DNA of 64,000 bases. Origin: Rhizobium sp. FKL33 (GTDB lineage: Bacteria; Pseudomonadota; Alphaproteobacteria; Rhizobiales; Rhizobiaceae). Made by a program: the position numbers and the translations under genes. The notes below the pieces were generated by a model, which ran no database searches, was not told the DNA's origin, and saw only the letters and a program-made list of their open reading frames with translations. The number at the start of each line of letters is the position of its first letter. Position 1 is the stretch's first letter. Positions 18,411 to 27,762 of this stretch are shown here, one piece after another. Location of the stretch: NCBI RefSeq assembly GCF_005222915.1, contig NZ_STFX01000001.1, positions 1 to 64,000 on the forward strand, read 5' to 3'.

Positions 18411-19484
18411 TTACTCCACTGTCACGGCCGGCTCGAATCTCTCGCCGGTCCAGCGCATCAGAGTGAAGGGATTGGCGGCCAGTTCATGGTTCTTGGTGAA
18501 GCGGATTTGTCCGATGGCGGTGTCGAAAGGCGTGTCTACAAGCGCTTCGGCGATGTCGGCCCCGCTATTGGCGGAGATCTCGGCGGCGTCGACGGCGATC
18601 GTCACGGCCGCATAGGCGGGCAGGGCGTAGCCGTCCGCTGACTGGCCGGTGGCTTTGAGCGCTTCGATCGCCGTCTTGGCGTCCGGCTGTTCGGGCCAGT
18701 CGGGCAGGGTGACGGCGAGCACGCCTGCTTCGAGCGGCGCATCGACATCCACGGCGTTCAAGGCGTCGCCGCCGAGGAAGACCAGCGGCAGGCCCGCCTT
18801 CTTCGCGTCGCGGGCCATCACAGCCATGTCGCTGCGGTCGGCGGCGGCGAAGACATGGGTGACGCCGGCTTTCGCGAGGCGCCGCATCAGCTGCGTCTGC
18901 ACTTCCTGGGCGGGGCGGAACGTATCGGTGAAAGTCGGCTTCAGCCCTTGCGTCTCCAGCGCGTTGCGCACCCATTCGGCCGTGTCGCGGCTGGTGATCG
19001 TGCCGTCGTCGAGGAGGGCGAAGGGCTTGTCGGCCCAGTAGCGGCGAATGGTTTCAGTGATGCGCTCGCGTTCGGCCTGCGACCCCGGCGCCAGACGGAA
19101 GAGCGGCCAGCCATGCTTGAGCGCGTCCTCCATGGGAATGGGCGCGCGAATGCCGACAGTGATCACCGGGATCTTCGCCTCCGACAGCGGCGCCAGCGCA
19201 CCGTCGAGCGATTCCGTGCAGAGAAAGCCGATCGCCGCCTTGGCGCCCGACGCCTTGATCGCTTCGGCCAGCGCCGGGCCCGAACCGTCTTCGCAGCTCT
19301 CGGTCAGCGTCACCAGTTCCGCCTTGTCGCCGGCCGCGGCATTTCCGCCGCGCCGAACCTGATCGCCGAGAAGGCCCAGCGCTTCGCCCTCCGGGGCGAC
19401 CACGGCGATCTTGATCGGCGCGCAAAGGGCGCTGGATGCGAGCGCCGCGACGAGGGCGGCGAGGAGGAACGGCTTGATCGACAT
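18411..19484 (-). CDS. Periplasmic ligand-binding protein (branched-chain amino acid ABC type)
   Basis: 357 residues with a signal peptide (PFLLAALVAALASSALCAP). Two Rossmann-like lobes of the LivJ/Peripla_BP_6 class: KIAVVAPEGEALG begins lobe one, and the hinge region GVTHVFAAADRSDMAVMARDA sits in lobe two. No permease or ATPase gene is nearby, so it is an orphan binding protein that may serve a transporter elsewhere or a sensing role. It is divergent from the flavin reductase gene across a 140-base region. Confidence 0.8.
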   Translation of the reverse strand: MSIKPFLLAALVAALASSALCAPIKIAVVAPEGEALGLLGDQVRRGGNAAAGDKAELVTLTESCEDGSGPALAEAIKASGAKAAIGFLCTESLDGALAPLSEAKIPVITVGIRAPIPMEDALKHGWPLFRLAPGSQAERERITETIRRYWADKPFALLDDGTITSRDTAEWVRNALETQGLKPTFTDTFRPAQEVQTQLMRRLAKAGVTHVFAAADRSDMAVMARDAKKAGLPLVFLGGDALNAVDVDAPLEAGVLAVTLPDWPEQPDAKTAIEALKATGQSADGYALPAYAAVTIAVDAAEISANSGADIAEALVDTPFDTAIGQIRFTKNHELAANPFTLMRWTGERFEPAVTVE

Positions 19485-19624
19485 AGGTTTTCGTCCCCTG
19501 GGGATGAGTGCGCATCAAAAGCTGGATTGGCGCAATTTCGCAAGCGCCTATCGCTGGACTTCGAACTTTTTCAATCCTTCGTCTGTATATAGCGTCATCA
19601 ACAACAATCGAAGGCGGGAAGACA

Positions 19625-20104
19625 TTGGTCGAAGCCAAACTCTATCGCGACGCCATGGCGCGTTATGCCGGGCATGTGCAGATCGTCACCACGGCGCTGA
19701 ACGGCGAACGCCGCGGGGTGGCGGTCACCGCCGCCTGCTCGGTGTCCGACGCGCCGCCGACGGTGCTCGTCTGCCTCAACCACAACAATGAGAAGAACAA
19801 GATCTTCTTCGACAGCGGCGTCTTCGCGCTGAATTCGCTCGCCGCCCATCACCAGCCGTTGAGCCACGCTTTTTCCGGTCTCGAAAAGCTGACGATGGAC
19901 GAGCGTTTCGCTCATGGAGAGTGGGATGCGCTCGCCACCGGCGCGCCGACGCTGAAAGATGCGGTGGCGACCTATGACTGCCGCGTCGTGCAGAAGATTC
20001 CCTATACGACGCATACGATTTTGATCGGCGAAGTCGCATCCCTGCGACTGGGCGGGCAGGATGCCGCGCTCGTCTATATGGACCGCTCCTATCATTCGCT
20101 GTAG
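19625..20104 (+). CDS. Flavin reductase family protein
   Basis: 159 residues if started at TTG 19625, just after GGCGGGAAG; the longer frame from 19508 adds a poorly conserved leader. The sequence YRDAMARYAGHVQIVTT is the usual start of the HpaC/RutF-type NAD(P)H:flavin reductases, followed by GVAVTAACSVSDAPPTVLVCLN and a GEVASL near the C-terminus. Such enzymes supply reduced FMN or FAD to partner monooxygenases. The next genes downstream (CoxD/E-like) run the same way after a 53-base gap. Confidence 0.82.
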   Translation: MVEAKLYRDAMARYAGHVQIVTTALNGERRGVAVTAACSVSDAPPTVLVCLNHNNEKNKIFFDSGVFALNSLAAHHQPLSHAFSGLEKLTMDERFAHGEWDALATGAPTLKDAVATYDCRVVQKIPYTTHTILIGEVASLRLGGQDAALVYMDRSYHSL

Positions 20105-20157
20105 TCTGGCGCGGACGGATGCCCGCGCGTCGCGCCGGGTCGAGAGGAGTTCGCCTG

Positions 20158-21078
20158 ATGGTCCAGACCGCGCTGCCCGCTTCGATCGACGAAACGCTGC
20201 GGCTTCTGGAAAGTCAGGATTATCTGGCAGGGCGGCCGCTCGCCACGGTGCTCTATCTCGCGCTGAAGCTCAGGCGTCCCTTGTTTCTCGAAGGCGACGC
20301 CGGCGTCGGCAAGACCGAAATCGCCAAGGTGCTCGCCAAGGGGCTGGGCCGCGAGCTCATCCGGCTGCAATGCTATGAGGGGCTCGACGTCTCCTCCGCC
20401 GTCTATGAATGGAATTATCCTGCCCAGATGCTGGATATCCGCCTGGCCGAAGCCGAAGGCGTGACCGATCGCGGACGGCTGGAAAAGGATCTGTTTTCGG
20501 AAAAGCATCTGATCCGCCGACCAGTGCTGCAGGCTTTGTCCAGCGCCTCGGGCGCTGCGCCGGTGTTCCTGATCGATGAACTCGACCGCACCGACGAGGC
20601 TTTCGAAGCCTTCCTGCTCGAAATCCTGTCCGACTATCAGGTGACGATCCCGGAATTCGGCACGATCAAGGCCGCCGAGCCGCCCATCGTCATCATCACC
20701 ACCAATCGCACCCGCGAGGTGCATGATGCGCTGAAGCGCCGTTGCCTCTATCACTGGGTCGATTATCCCAGCTCAACGCTGGAGCTCGCCATTGTCAGGC
20801 GCAAGGTTCCCGGCTGCAACGAGCGGCTGGCCTCCGAAATCGTCGGTTATGTGCAGCGGCTGAGAACGCTGGACCTGTTCAAGAATCCTGGCATCGCCGA
20901 GACGATCGACTGGGCGACCGCGCTGACCGAACTCGATCGCGTCGCGCTCGATCCCGAAACCATTTCCGACACGGTCGGCGCGCTGTTGAAATATCAGGAA
21001 GACATCGCCCGCATCCAGGGCAGCGAGGGACGGCAGACGCTCGACGCCGTCAAGGCCGAACTTCTGGCGGCGGACTAG
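20158..21078 (+). CDS. MoxR-type AAA ATPase (CoxD-like)
   Basis: 306 residues from ATG 20158, preceded by GAGAGGAG. Walker A is GDAGVGKT at about 46-53; Walker B is VFLIDELDR; the sensor region IIITTNRTREVHDALKRRC is intact. This MoxR subgroup, paired with a VWA protein, matures the metal centres of CO dehydrogenase and related molybdenum hydroxylases (CoxD with CoxE). The VWA gene starts 9 bases after its stop. Confidence 0.88.
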   Translation: MVQTALPASIDETLRLLESQDYLAGRPLATVLYLALKLRRPLFLEGDAGVGKTEIAKVLAKGLGRELIRLQCYEGLDVSSAVYEWNYPAQMLDIRLAEAEGVTDRGRLEKDLFSEKHLIRRPVLQALSSASGAAPVFLIDELDRTDEAFEAFLLEILSDYQVTIPEFGTIKAAEPPIVIITTNRTREVHDALKRRCLYHWVDYPSSTLELAIVRRKVPGCNERLASEIVGYVQRLRTLDLFKNPGIAETIDWATALTELDRVALDPETISDTVGALLKYQEDIARIQGSEGRQTLDAVKAELLAAD

Positions 21079-21086
21079 GCGAGGCC

Positions 21087-22346
21087 ATGATCGAGGGGCG
21101 TTCGAGCGTTCAGGACGGTCTCGTCGTTCCCCCGGTCGCGCCGGGCGCGGGCCGCTTCGCCGACAATATCGTGCATTTCTCGCGAGCGCTGCGTCGCGCC
21201 GGCCTGAAGATCGGCCCCGGCGCGGTGATCGACGCCATCGAGGCGGCGGAGGCGATCGGCGTCGGTTCGCGCGATGAATTCCACACGGCGCTATCGGCCA
21301 CGCTGGTGAAGCGGCATGAAGACATGGCTGTGTTCGATGAAGTCTTTGATATCTTCTGGAGGCCGCGCGATTTCGAGGGTAAGCTGATCCAGATGCTGTC
21401 GCGGATGACGCCGGATCTGGGAGAGAAGGAAAAGCCGCGCCCGGCGCAGGCGCGCGCCACGGATGCGCTCTACGCCGAACGGCCCGAGCAGACGCGGGAA
21501 CGGCAGGAGATCGAGATCGATTCCCGCTTCTCCGTTTCCGAGCGCGAGACGTTCCGGCAGATGGATTTCGCGCAGATGAGCGCCGTCGAACTGCGCGAGG
21601 CGCGGGCGGCGCTGGCCAAGCTGACGCTGCCGATGGACGAGGTTCTGACCCGGCGCTACGAGCCCTCCAAGCGTCCCGCCCGCTTCGACGCCCGCGCCAC
21701 GCTGCGGGCGGCCATGCGCACCGGCGGCGACCTGATGCTGCCGAAATGGCGCAAGCGCCGGCGCGTGCAGCCGCCGCTGGTGGTGCTCGCCGATATTTCC
21801 GGCTCGATGAGCCAGTATTCGCGCATCTTCCTGCATTTCATGCATGTGCTGACCGAGCGCCGCAAACGCGTCCATACCTTCGTGTTCGGCACGCGGCTCA
21901 CCAATGTGACGCGCGCCATGCGCCATCGCGATCCGGATGAAGCGGTGGCGCTTTGCCTCGGCTCGGTCAAGGACTGGTCGGGCGGCACCCGCATCGGCGA
22001 GACGTTGAAGGAATTCAACCGCCGCTGGGCGCGTCGGGTGCTGGGGCAGGGCGCGACCGTGCTGCTGATCACCGACGGGCTCGAGCGCGATGACGCCACG
22101 CTGTTGGCCGAGGAGACAGACAGGCTGCATCGCTCCTGCCGGCGGCTGATCTGGCTCAATCCGCTTTTGCGCTTCGAAGGTTTCGAGGCGCGGGCGCGCG
22201 GGGTGATTGCCATGGCCGCCCATGTCGACGAACTCAGGGCAGTCCACAATCTCGACGCCATCGGCGATCTCGCCCGTGCGCTGTCGGGCGCGCCATCGCG
22301 TGACGCCGATCCGCGCCGTTTTCTTCCCGAAAGACGAAAGGACTGA
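21087..22346 (+). CDS. VWA domain protein (CoxE-like)
   Basis: 419 residues from ATG 21087. The C-terminal von Willebrand A domain has a complete MIDAS: DISGSM with D236, S238 and S240, then SGGTRIGET and LLITDGLERDD. Such proteins work with the MoxR ATPase directly upstream; known CoxD/CoxE pairs help build the copper-sulfur-molybdenum site of CO dehydrogenase. Here no CO dehydrogenase subunits are seen, so the target enzyme is unknown. Followed 5 bases later by an XdhC-type gene. Confidence 0.88.
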   Translation: MIEGRSSVQDGLVVPPVAPGAGRFADNIVHFSRALRRAGLKIGPGAVIDAIEAAEAIGVGSRDEFHTALSATLVKRHEDMAVFDEVFDIFWRPRDFEGKLIQMLSRMTPDLGEKEKPRPAQARATDALYAERPEQTRERQEIEIDSRFSVSERETFRQMDFAQMSAVELREARAALAKLTLPMDEVLTRRYEPSKRPARFDARATLRAAMRTGGDLMLPKWRKRRRVQPPLVVLADISGSMSQYSRIFLHFMHVLTERRKRVHTFVFGTRLTNVTRAMRHRDPDEAVALCLGSVKDWSGGTRIGETLKEFNRRWARRVLGQGATVLLITDGLERDDATLLAEETDRLHRSCRRLIWLNPLLRFEGFEARARGVIAMAAHVDELRAVHNLDAIGDLARALSGAPSRDADPRRFLPERRKD

Positions 22347-22351
22347 TCGCC

Positions 22352-22666
22352 ATGCCGCTTGATCCGCTCGATATTGCCGAGGCCTGGACCGGAGAGGGCC
22401 GTAGTGTGGCGCTCGCCACAGTGATTGAAACCTGGGGCTCGGCGCCGCGACCGGTGGGGTCGCATCTGGTGATCGACGCCGAGGGCAATTTCGAGGGCTC
22501 GGTGTCCGGCGGCTGCGTCGAAGGCGCCGTCATTTCCGAGGCGCAGGACGTCATCGCCTCGGGCGAGGCGAAACTGCTGGAGTTCGGCGTCGCCGACGAG
22601 ACCGCCTGGCGCGTGGGCCTGTCCTGCGGCGGCCGCATCGCCGTCTATGTCGAAAGGATCGCCTGA
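22352..22666 (+). CDS. XdhC/CoxI-type protein, N-terminal half
   Basis: 104 residues. It equals the N-terminal XdhC_CoxI domain: VALATVIETWGSAPRPVGSH, then SVSGGCVEGAV, then a conserved cysteine in GLSCGGRI. XdhC proteins bind molybdenum cofactor and help insert its sulfurated form into xanthine-dehydrogenase-type enzymes. In most bacteria the domain is fused to a Rossmann domain; here that second part is a separate gene starting in the stop codon of this one (TGATG). Confidence 0.88.
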   Translation: MPLDPLDIAEAWTGEGRSVALATVIETWGSAPRPVGSHLVIDAEGNFEGSVSGGCVEGAVISEAQDVIASGEAKLLEFGVADETAWRVGLSCGGRIAVYVERIA

Positions 22667-23352
22667 TGAAGCGCGAGGATCTTGTCCGCTTGAATGCCCT
22701 GAGGGCAGAGCGCCGCGCATCCGTCTATGTCGCCGATCTCGAACAAGGCGGAGGTCGGTTGATCGCCGAAGGCGAGGTGGTGGAGGACAGTCTGGGCGCA
22801 GCCGTCAGGACGGCCTTTCTCAGCGGCAAGTCCAACCAGGTCGAGATCGACGGCAAGCGTCTGTTCCTCAACGTTCAGGTTCCGCCGCCGCGCATCGTCG
22901 CCATCGGCGCCGTCCACATCACCCAGGCTTTGGCGCCGATGGCGGCCATTGCCGGCTTCGATGTGAGCGTGATCGATCCGCGCACCGCCTTTGCGGCGCC
23001 CGAGAGGTTCGAGGGTGTGGATCTCGTCGCCGACTGGCCGGAGGATGTGTTGGAGGCGCGGCCGCTCGACGCCTATACGGCGCTGATCGCGGTGACGCAT
23101 GATCCGAAGATCGACGACTACCCGATCGCTGCGGGCCTGAGGGCCGGCTGCTTCTATGTCGGCGCGCTCGGCAGCCGCAAGACGCATGCAAAGCGGGTGG
23201 AGCGGCTGATGGCGCTTGGCCTGACGGAGGAACAGATCGCCGGGATCGACGCGCCCATCGGGCTCGATATCGGCGCGATCAGCCCGGCGGAGATCGCCGT
23301 ATCGGTTCTCGGCGCCCTCATTCATGCATTTCGCCGGCGGGCCATTCGCTGA
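22666..23352 (+). CDS. XdhC/CoxI-type protein, Rossmann half
   Basis: 228 residues. The second half of an XdhC-like protein as a separate polypeptide: the Rossmann segment IVAIGAVHITQALAPMAAIAGF, ALIAVTHDPKIDDYPI, and the hallmark ending VGALGSRKTHAKRVERL with DIGAISPAEIAVSVLGAL. It overlaps the first half by one base, so both are made together. The gene is followed by the rpmG terminator on the opposite strand. Confidence 0.88.
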   Translation: MKREDLVRLNALRAERRASVYVADLEQGGGRLIAEGEVVEDSLGAAVRTAFLSGKSNQVEIDGKRLFLNVQVPPPRIVAIGAVHITQALAPMAAIAGFDVSVIDPRTAFAAPERFEGVDLVADWPEDVLEARPLDAYTALIAVTHDPKIDDYPIAAGLRAGCFYVGALGSRKTHAKRVERLMALGLTEEQIAGIDAPIGLDIGAISPAEIAVSVLGALIHAFRRRAIR

Positions 23353-23363
23353 TCCACACAAAC

Positions 23364-23394
23364 AAAAAGCGCGTCAGCCTTTGGGCGACGCGCT
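23364..23394 (-). terminator. rpmG: Rho-independent terminator of rpmG
   Basis: On the minus strand: AGCGCGTC with an inner GCC/GGC extension around CAAA, pairing with GACGCGCT, then TTTTTGTTTG. A stem of about 11 bp with one bulge and a T-run, 26 bases past the rpmG stop. It could also block reading from the converging XdhC gene. Confidence 0.85.
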
Positions 23395-23419
23395 CTCATT
23401 CCGGAACCGGAAGACCAGA

Positions 23420-23587
23420 TTACTTGATCTTGGTTTCCTTGAACTCGACGTGCTTGCGCACGACCGGGTCATACTTGGTCTTGACCATCTTCTCGGTGAA
23501 GGTGCGGCTGTTCTTGGTGGTCACGTAGAACGTGCCGGTGTCAGCCGTCGAGAGAAGCTTGATCTTGATGGTTGTTGCTTTCGCCAT
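23420..23587 (-). CDS. rpmG: 50S ribosomal protein L33
   Basis: 55 residues from ATG 23587: [18 protein letters not shown], then [15 protein letters not shown] and [17 protein letters not shown]. Full length, the form without zinc-binding cysteines common in Gram-negatives. The only convincing start in a longer open frame. It ends in a strong terminator and lies downstream of the MFS gene on the same strand. Confidence 0.97.
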   Translation of the reverse strand: MAKATTIKIKLLSTADTGTFYVTTKNSRTFTEKMVKTKYDPVVRKHVEFKETKIK

Positions 23588-23676
23588 GGTCGTACTGCCC
23601 TTAAAAAGTTGACGCCGTGAAAACCGGTGAGGCCACGGCGAAATCTGGCGCGAAACTACGCATAAAGCCTGGAAAG

Positions 23677-24852
23677 TCAAGTCCGGCGCGGATGAAAAAT
23701 CAGGCGGTAGAGGGCGAAGACCACGAAGACCACGAAGAAGGCCGTCAAAGTCCAGGCAAAACCATCGGTTCCACGCAGATCCATGCCCGCGCCGATTGCC
23801 GCAGGACCCGCCACCGTGCCGACTGCATAGAAGAAAATGAAGGCGGCGTTGGCGGCGGCGAGGTCGGAGCCTGAGAATCGCTGGCCGATGAGACTCAGAC
23901 CTACCGTGTAGAGACCGGCCACCACGCCGCCCCAGATCAAGAGCAGCACCGCGAGCTTGACCCAGGAGGATGAGGCATGCGGCAGCAGGACGGCGCCGAT
24001 GAGGCCGATCACGCCCATGATGAGCAGCAGCAGGCGGCGGTCGCGGATGCGGTCCGCCATCAGCCCGATCGGGATCTGCAGCGCGACATTGCCGATCGCC
24101 ATTACGGTCAGGAGCGTGCTCGCCTGCGCCTCGGTGAAGCCGAGCCGCGTGGCGTAGACCGGCAGCAGAGCGAGACCGCCCGCTTCGACCGCTCCGAACA
24201 CGAAGACGCCCATGATGGCGGTGGGCACCGCGAATGTGTAGCGCAGGAAGTGCTGGCGCGGCTTTTCGTCGAGATAGGGGCTTTCCTTGCGGGCGATGAA
24301 AATCGGGATCGCGGCCAGCGTGATCACCAGCGCGCCGATCACGAATGGCAGCACGCCCTGGGTTCCGACCAGCGAGAAGATCGCCGTGCCTCCGGCGAAG
24401 CCCATAGACAGAACCGTGGCGTAAATTCCCAGCACGAAACCGCGTTTCGACGGCGGCGCCGCATGGTTGATCCAGAATTCCGACAGGATGAACAGCGTGG
24501 TCGTGGCGCCGTGAAAGACGATGCGCAGCGGAAACCAGGCCCAGAAATTCTCGATGTAGTAGAAGCCGAGCGAACTGATTGCGGCGACGAACACCGCCCA
24601 GATCATGGTGGTGGCCACGCCATAGTCATGGGCGAGCTTGGTGGTGATCGGCGCTGCGATCATCGCGGCAAGGCCGGCCGTGGCGGTGTTCAACCCGTTG
24701 AGAGAGGAGGGAATGCCGCGCTGTTCCAGCAGCAGCGACAGAAGCGGAAGTCCGAGACCGATGGCGATGCCCACGGCGGAGATGGACGCAATCGCAGCGA
24801 TCAGCGAAGGCCAGTGGATCGCCTCGCTTTCGCCTCCCAAGGGTTCACTCAT
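23677..24852 (-). CDS. MFS transporter
   Basis: 391 residues with 12 likely membrane helices. The loop motif [26 protein letters not shown] and [11 protein letters not shown] between helices 8 and 9 correspond to the duplicated MFS motif A. It resembles the YcaD/sugar-efflux-like subgroup found at this place in rhizobial chromosomes. Substrate unknown. The ATG at 24852 gives a short cytoplasmic lead before helix 1. Confidence 0.85.
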   Translation of the reverse strand: MSEPLGGESEAIHWPSLIAAIASISAVGIAIGLGLPLLSLLLEQRGIPSSLNGLNTATAGLAAMIAAPITTKLAHDYGVATTMIWAVFVAAISSLGFYYIENFWAWFPLRIVFHGATTTLFILSEFWINHAAPPSKRGFVLGIYATVLSMGFAGGTAIFSLVGTQGVLPFVIGALVITLAAIPIFIARKESPYLDEKPRQHFLRYTFAVPTAIMGVFVFGAVEAGGLALLPVYATRLGFTEAQASTLLTVMAIGNVALQIPIGLMADRIRDRRLLLLIMGVIGLIGAVLLPHASSSWVKLAVLLLIWGGVVAGLYTVGLSLIGQRFSGSDLAAANAAFIFFYAVGTVAGPAAIGAGMDLRGTDGFAWTLTAFFVVFVVFALYRLIFHPRRT

Positions 24853-24923
24853 GCAACTTCACTTTCAAAGGCTCGCTTCCTGCTCGCGCCGCGCGCTTTG
24901 ACGGCTCCAGACAGTTAGACGGC

Positions 24924-24948
24924 TCAGGGCCGGATTTCAAAGCCCTGA
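24924..24948. terminator. Hairpin between DUF983 and MFS genes
   Basis: TCAGGGC and GCCCTGA, a 7-bp perfect stem with an 11-base loop, 30 bases past the stop of the DUF983 gene. No T-run on the minus strand, so function as a terminator is only possible. Confidence 0.35.
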
Positions 24949-24977
24949 CGCGCATTTTCCGGTAATTTTTAAAGATG

Positions 24978-25412
24978 TCAGGATTCGGGCTTCGGTTCTT
25001 CGCCGCCGAATCCGTGCATACGCGCGCCCCATTGCAGTCCGATGACAGCGCCCTTGATCGGCTGGATGGTGGTCAGCGCCAGGAGAAGCGTGATCGGCGT
25101 CCAGATGGCGAGATGGGTCCAGTTGGACGCCGGCCAGACGAGATCGGTCATCATGAAGCCGCCGACGACGACATGGCCCACGACGACGATGGAGAGATAG
25201 GCCGGCAGGTCGTCTGCGCGCTGATGGGTCATGTCCTCGCCGCAGACCGCGCAGGCGTCGACCGGCTTCAGATAGGCCCTGAACAGGCGACCCTCGCCGC
25301 AATGCGGGCAGCGGCAGAACAGGCCTCGCTTGATCGCGCCCCAGATGTCGCGCGGCGGGCGTTCGCTCACCTGCGCATTGGTCCAGACTGGGCTGTCTTC
25401 GATCTTGGCCAT
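24978..25412 (-). CDS. DUF983 family membrane protein
   Basis: 144 residues from ATG 25412, with AAGGAGAG upstream. Two CxxC-type pairs (CRCPHCGEG and CAVCGED) look like a small zinc ribbon, followed by two membrane helices (AYLSIVVVGHVVVGGFMM and WTPITLLLALTTIQPIKG). The family sits beside rnr across alphaproteobacteria; its role is not known to me. It starts 23 bases after the rnr stop and is probably cotranscribed. Confidence 0.88.
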   Translation of the reverse strand: MAKIEDSPVWTNAQVSERPPRDIWGAIKRGLFCRCPHCGEGRLFRAYLKPVDACAVCGEDMTHQRADDLPAYLSIVVVGHVVVGGFMMTDLVWPASNWTHLAIWTPITLLLALTTIQPIKGAVIGLQWGARMHGFGGEEPKPES

Positions 25413-25435
25413 CGGGTCTCTCCTTGGGATGTCGG

Positions 25436-27757
25436 TCACCGTCTCCCGCGAGGCGGTCTTGTGCCCGGCGTCTTGCGCGCCGGTTCGCGTCCGCGCTTAC
25501 CCGACTTATGGAACGAGCGCATGGCCGTCGGCATTTTGCGGCCTTCGCTCAGAATATCGAAACGCAGGGCTCCGGCAAGCGGAACCGCCTCGGCCAGTCT
25601 CACCCGCACGGGATCGCCCAACCGGAAGCCGAGACCGGTCTTGTCGCCGGTCAGGGCCTGATGCGCCTCGTCATAAATATAGTAATCGCGGCCGATGGTA
25701 GATACGGGCACGAAGCCGTCGGCGCCATAGGCGGGCAGTGAGACAAATAGTCCCGACTTGGTGACGCCCGAAATGCGGCCGTCGAATTCCTCGCCGATGC
25801 GGCCTGCCAGATGATGGGCGATCAGCCGCTCCACCGTCTCGCGCTCGGCCGCCATGGCGCGGCGTTCGAAAGTGGAGATCTCGGCGGCGATATCTTCGAG
25901 CTGTTCTTCCTCTTCCGGCCGCAGACCGCCGGCGCCGAGGCCCAACGACGCCACCAGCGCCCGGTGCACGATCAGGTCCGCATAGCGACGGATCGGCGAG
26001 GTGAAATGCGCATAGCGCATCAGGTTCAAGCCGAAATGGCCCATATTGGCCGGGCTGTAGACGGCCTGGCTCTGCGAGCGCAGCACCATCTCGTTGACCA
26101 TGGCCTGATAGGGCTTGTCCTCGACCTTTTGCAGGATGGTGTTGAAGTTGTTGGAGCGCAGCGCGCCATGCGCGAGCGAAATGTCGAGCGTGTTCAGGAA
26201 CTGCCTGAGCGTCTCCTGCTTGGCGAGCGACGGCTGGTCATGGACGCGAAAGATCAGCGGCTGCTTCTTTTTCTCCAGCGTCTCGGCGGCTGAGACATTG
26301 GCCTGGATCATCATCTCTTCGATGAGCTTATGCGCGTCCAGCCGTTCCGGCACATAGACCCGATCGACCGTGCCATCGGGCTTCAAGAGGATCTTGCGCT
26401 CGGGCATGTCGAGTTCGAGCGGCTGGCGGCGGTCGCGTCCGTCCTTCAGGATCGCATAGGCGTTCCAGAGCGGCTTCAGGATCGGATCGAGCAGCGGTCC
26501 GGTCTTGTCGTCGGGCGCGCCGTCGATGGCGGCCTGCGCCTGCTGATAGGACAGCTTGGCGGCGCTGCGCATCATGATGCGATGGAAGGTGTGGCCCGCC
26601 TTGCGGCCTTCCTTGGAGAAGACCATGCGCACGGCGAGCGCCGGGCGGTCGACATTTTCCTTGAGCGAGCAGAGGTCGTTGGAAATCCGCTCCGGCAGCA
26701 TGGGGACGACGCGGTCGGGGAAATAGACGGAGTTGCCGCGCTTCAGCGCCTCGCGGTCCAGTCCCGAGAAGGACCGCACATAATAAGAGACGTCGGCGAT
26801 GGCGACCACGACGATCACGCCGCCGGGATTGTCGGGCGAGGCGTCGGGCTCGGCCCAGACCGCGTCGTCATGGTCCTTGGCGTCGGCGGGGTCGATGGTG
26901 ATCAGCGGCAGCTGCCGCCAATCCTCGCGATCCTTCATGTCGGCGGGACCGGCTTCGTCCGCCTCGCGCAGCACCGCGTCCGGGAAAATGTGCGGAATGC
27001 CATGGGCGTGAATGGCGATCATCGAGATCGCCTTTTCCGAGGCGACCGAGCCGACGACCGAAACCACTTTGGCTCGCGGCAGGCCGAAGCGGCCGATCTT
27101 CAGCGTTTCGACTTCGACCAGATCGCCGTCCTTGGCGTTGCCGACAAAGGAGGGATCGGCTTCGATCTCCATGCCGCGCTTTTCGATCGGCATGATGCGG
27201 CCGCCCGCGCCCTGGGAGCGAAACACGCCGAGCGCCGCATTCTTGCGCTTGTCGATGATCTTGACGACGCGCGCCGTATAGGCCGGGCCGCCTCGCTCCT
27301 TGTTGACGAAGATCTTGGCGACGACGCGGTCGCCGAGGCCCGCCACCGGCGCCTTCGACTTCGACCGTTCGGAGGAGCGGCGGATCAGCACGGCGGGCGC
27401 CACGCCGTTCTCGTCGTCCCATTCTGCGGGCCGGGCGATGAGTTCGCCCGAGGAATCGCGCAGCGTGATGTCGAGCACGGTGACGGGCGGCAGCGAACCG
27501 GGACGCATCAGCGTCTTGCGGTTCTTCTCCACCATGCCGTCATCCTCGAGCGAGCGCAGAAGCTCTTTGAGCTCGATGCGCTGCTCGCCCTTCAGGCCGA
27601 ACGCCTTGGCGATATCGCGCTTGGTAGCGAGATCGGGATTGTCCTGAATGAATTCGAGGAGAACCTCGCGCGTCGGCGCCACGCCCTGGATGATTGCGGA
27701 ACGGCTGGTGGTTTTCTGATCCGGTTTGCCCGTCCGGGATCTCGGCGCCTTGGACAC
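25436..27757 (-). CDS. rnr: Ribonuclease R
   Basis: 773 residues from GTG 27757, chosen because GGAGAG lies 10 bases upstream and the frame before it is only a shadow of topA. Order: N-terminal helix-turn-helix region (about 25-80), cold-shock domains, the RNB exonuclease domain with ITIDPADAKDHDDAVW holding the metal-binding aspartates, then an S1 domain (DGRISGVTKSGLFVSL) and a basic tail. It degrades structured RNA 3' to 5' in the cytoplasm. It starts 5 bases after the topA stop, so the two are in one operon. Confidence 0.95.
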   Translation of the reverse strand: MSKAPRSRTGKPDQKTTSRSAIIQGVAPTREVLLEFIQDNPDLATKRDIAKAFGLKGEQRIELKELLRSLEDDGMVEKNRKTLMRPGSLPPVTVLDITLRDSSGELIARPAEWDDENGVAPAVLIRRSSERSKSKAPVAGLGDRVVAKIFVNKERGGPAYTARVVKIIDKRKNAALGVFRSQGAGGRIMPIEKRGMEIEADPSFVGNAKDGDLVEVETLKIGRFGLPRAKVVSVVGSVASEKAISMIAIHAHGIPHIFPDAVLREADEAGPADMKDREDWRQLPLITIDPADAKDHDDAVWAEPDASPDNPGGVIVVVAIADVSYYVRSFSGLDREALKRGNSVYFPDRVVPMLPERISNDLCSLKENVDRPALAVRMVFSKEGRKAGHTFHRIMMRSAAKLSYQQAQAAIDGAPDDKTGPLLDPILKPLWNAYAILKDGRDRRQPLELDMPERKILLKPDGTVDRVYVPERLDAHKLIEEMMIQANVSAAETLEKKKQPLIFRVHDQPSLAKQETLRQFLNTLDISLAHGALRSNNFNTILQKVEDKPYQAMVNEMVLRSQSQAVYSPANMGHFGLNLMRYAHFTSPIRRYADLIVHRALVASLGLGAGGLRPEEEEQLEDIAAEISTFERRAMAAERETVERLIAHHLAGRIGEEFDGRISGVTKSGLFVSLPAYGADGFVPVSTIGRDYYIYDEAHQALTGDKTGLGFRLGDPVRVRLAEAVPLAGALRFDILSEGRKMPTAMRSFHKSGKRGREPARKTPGTRPPRGRR

Positions 27758-27762
27758 TGAGC

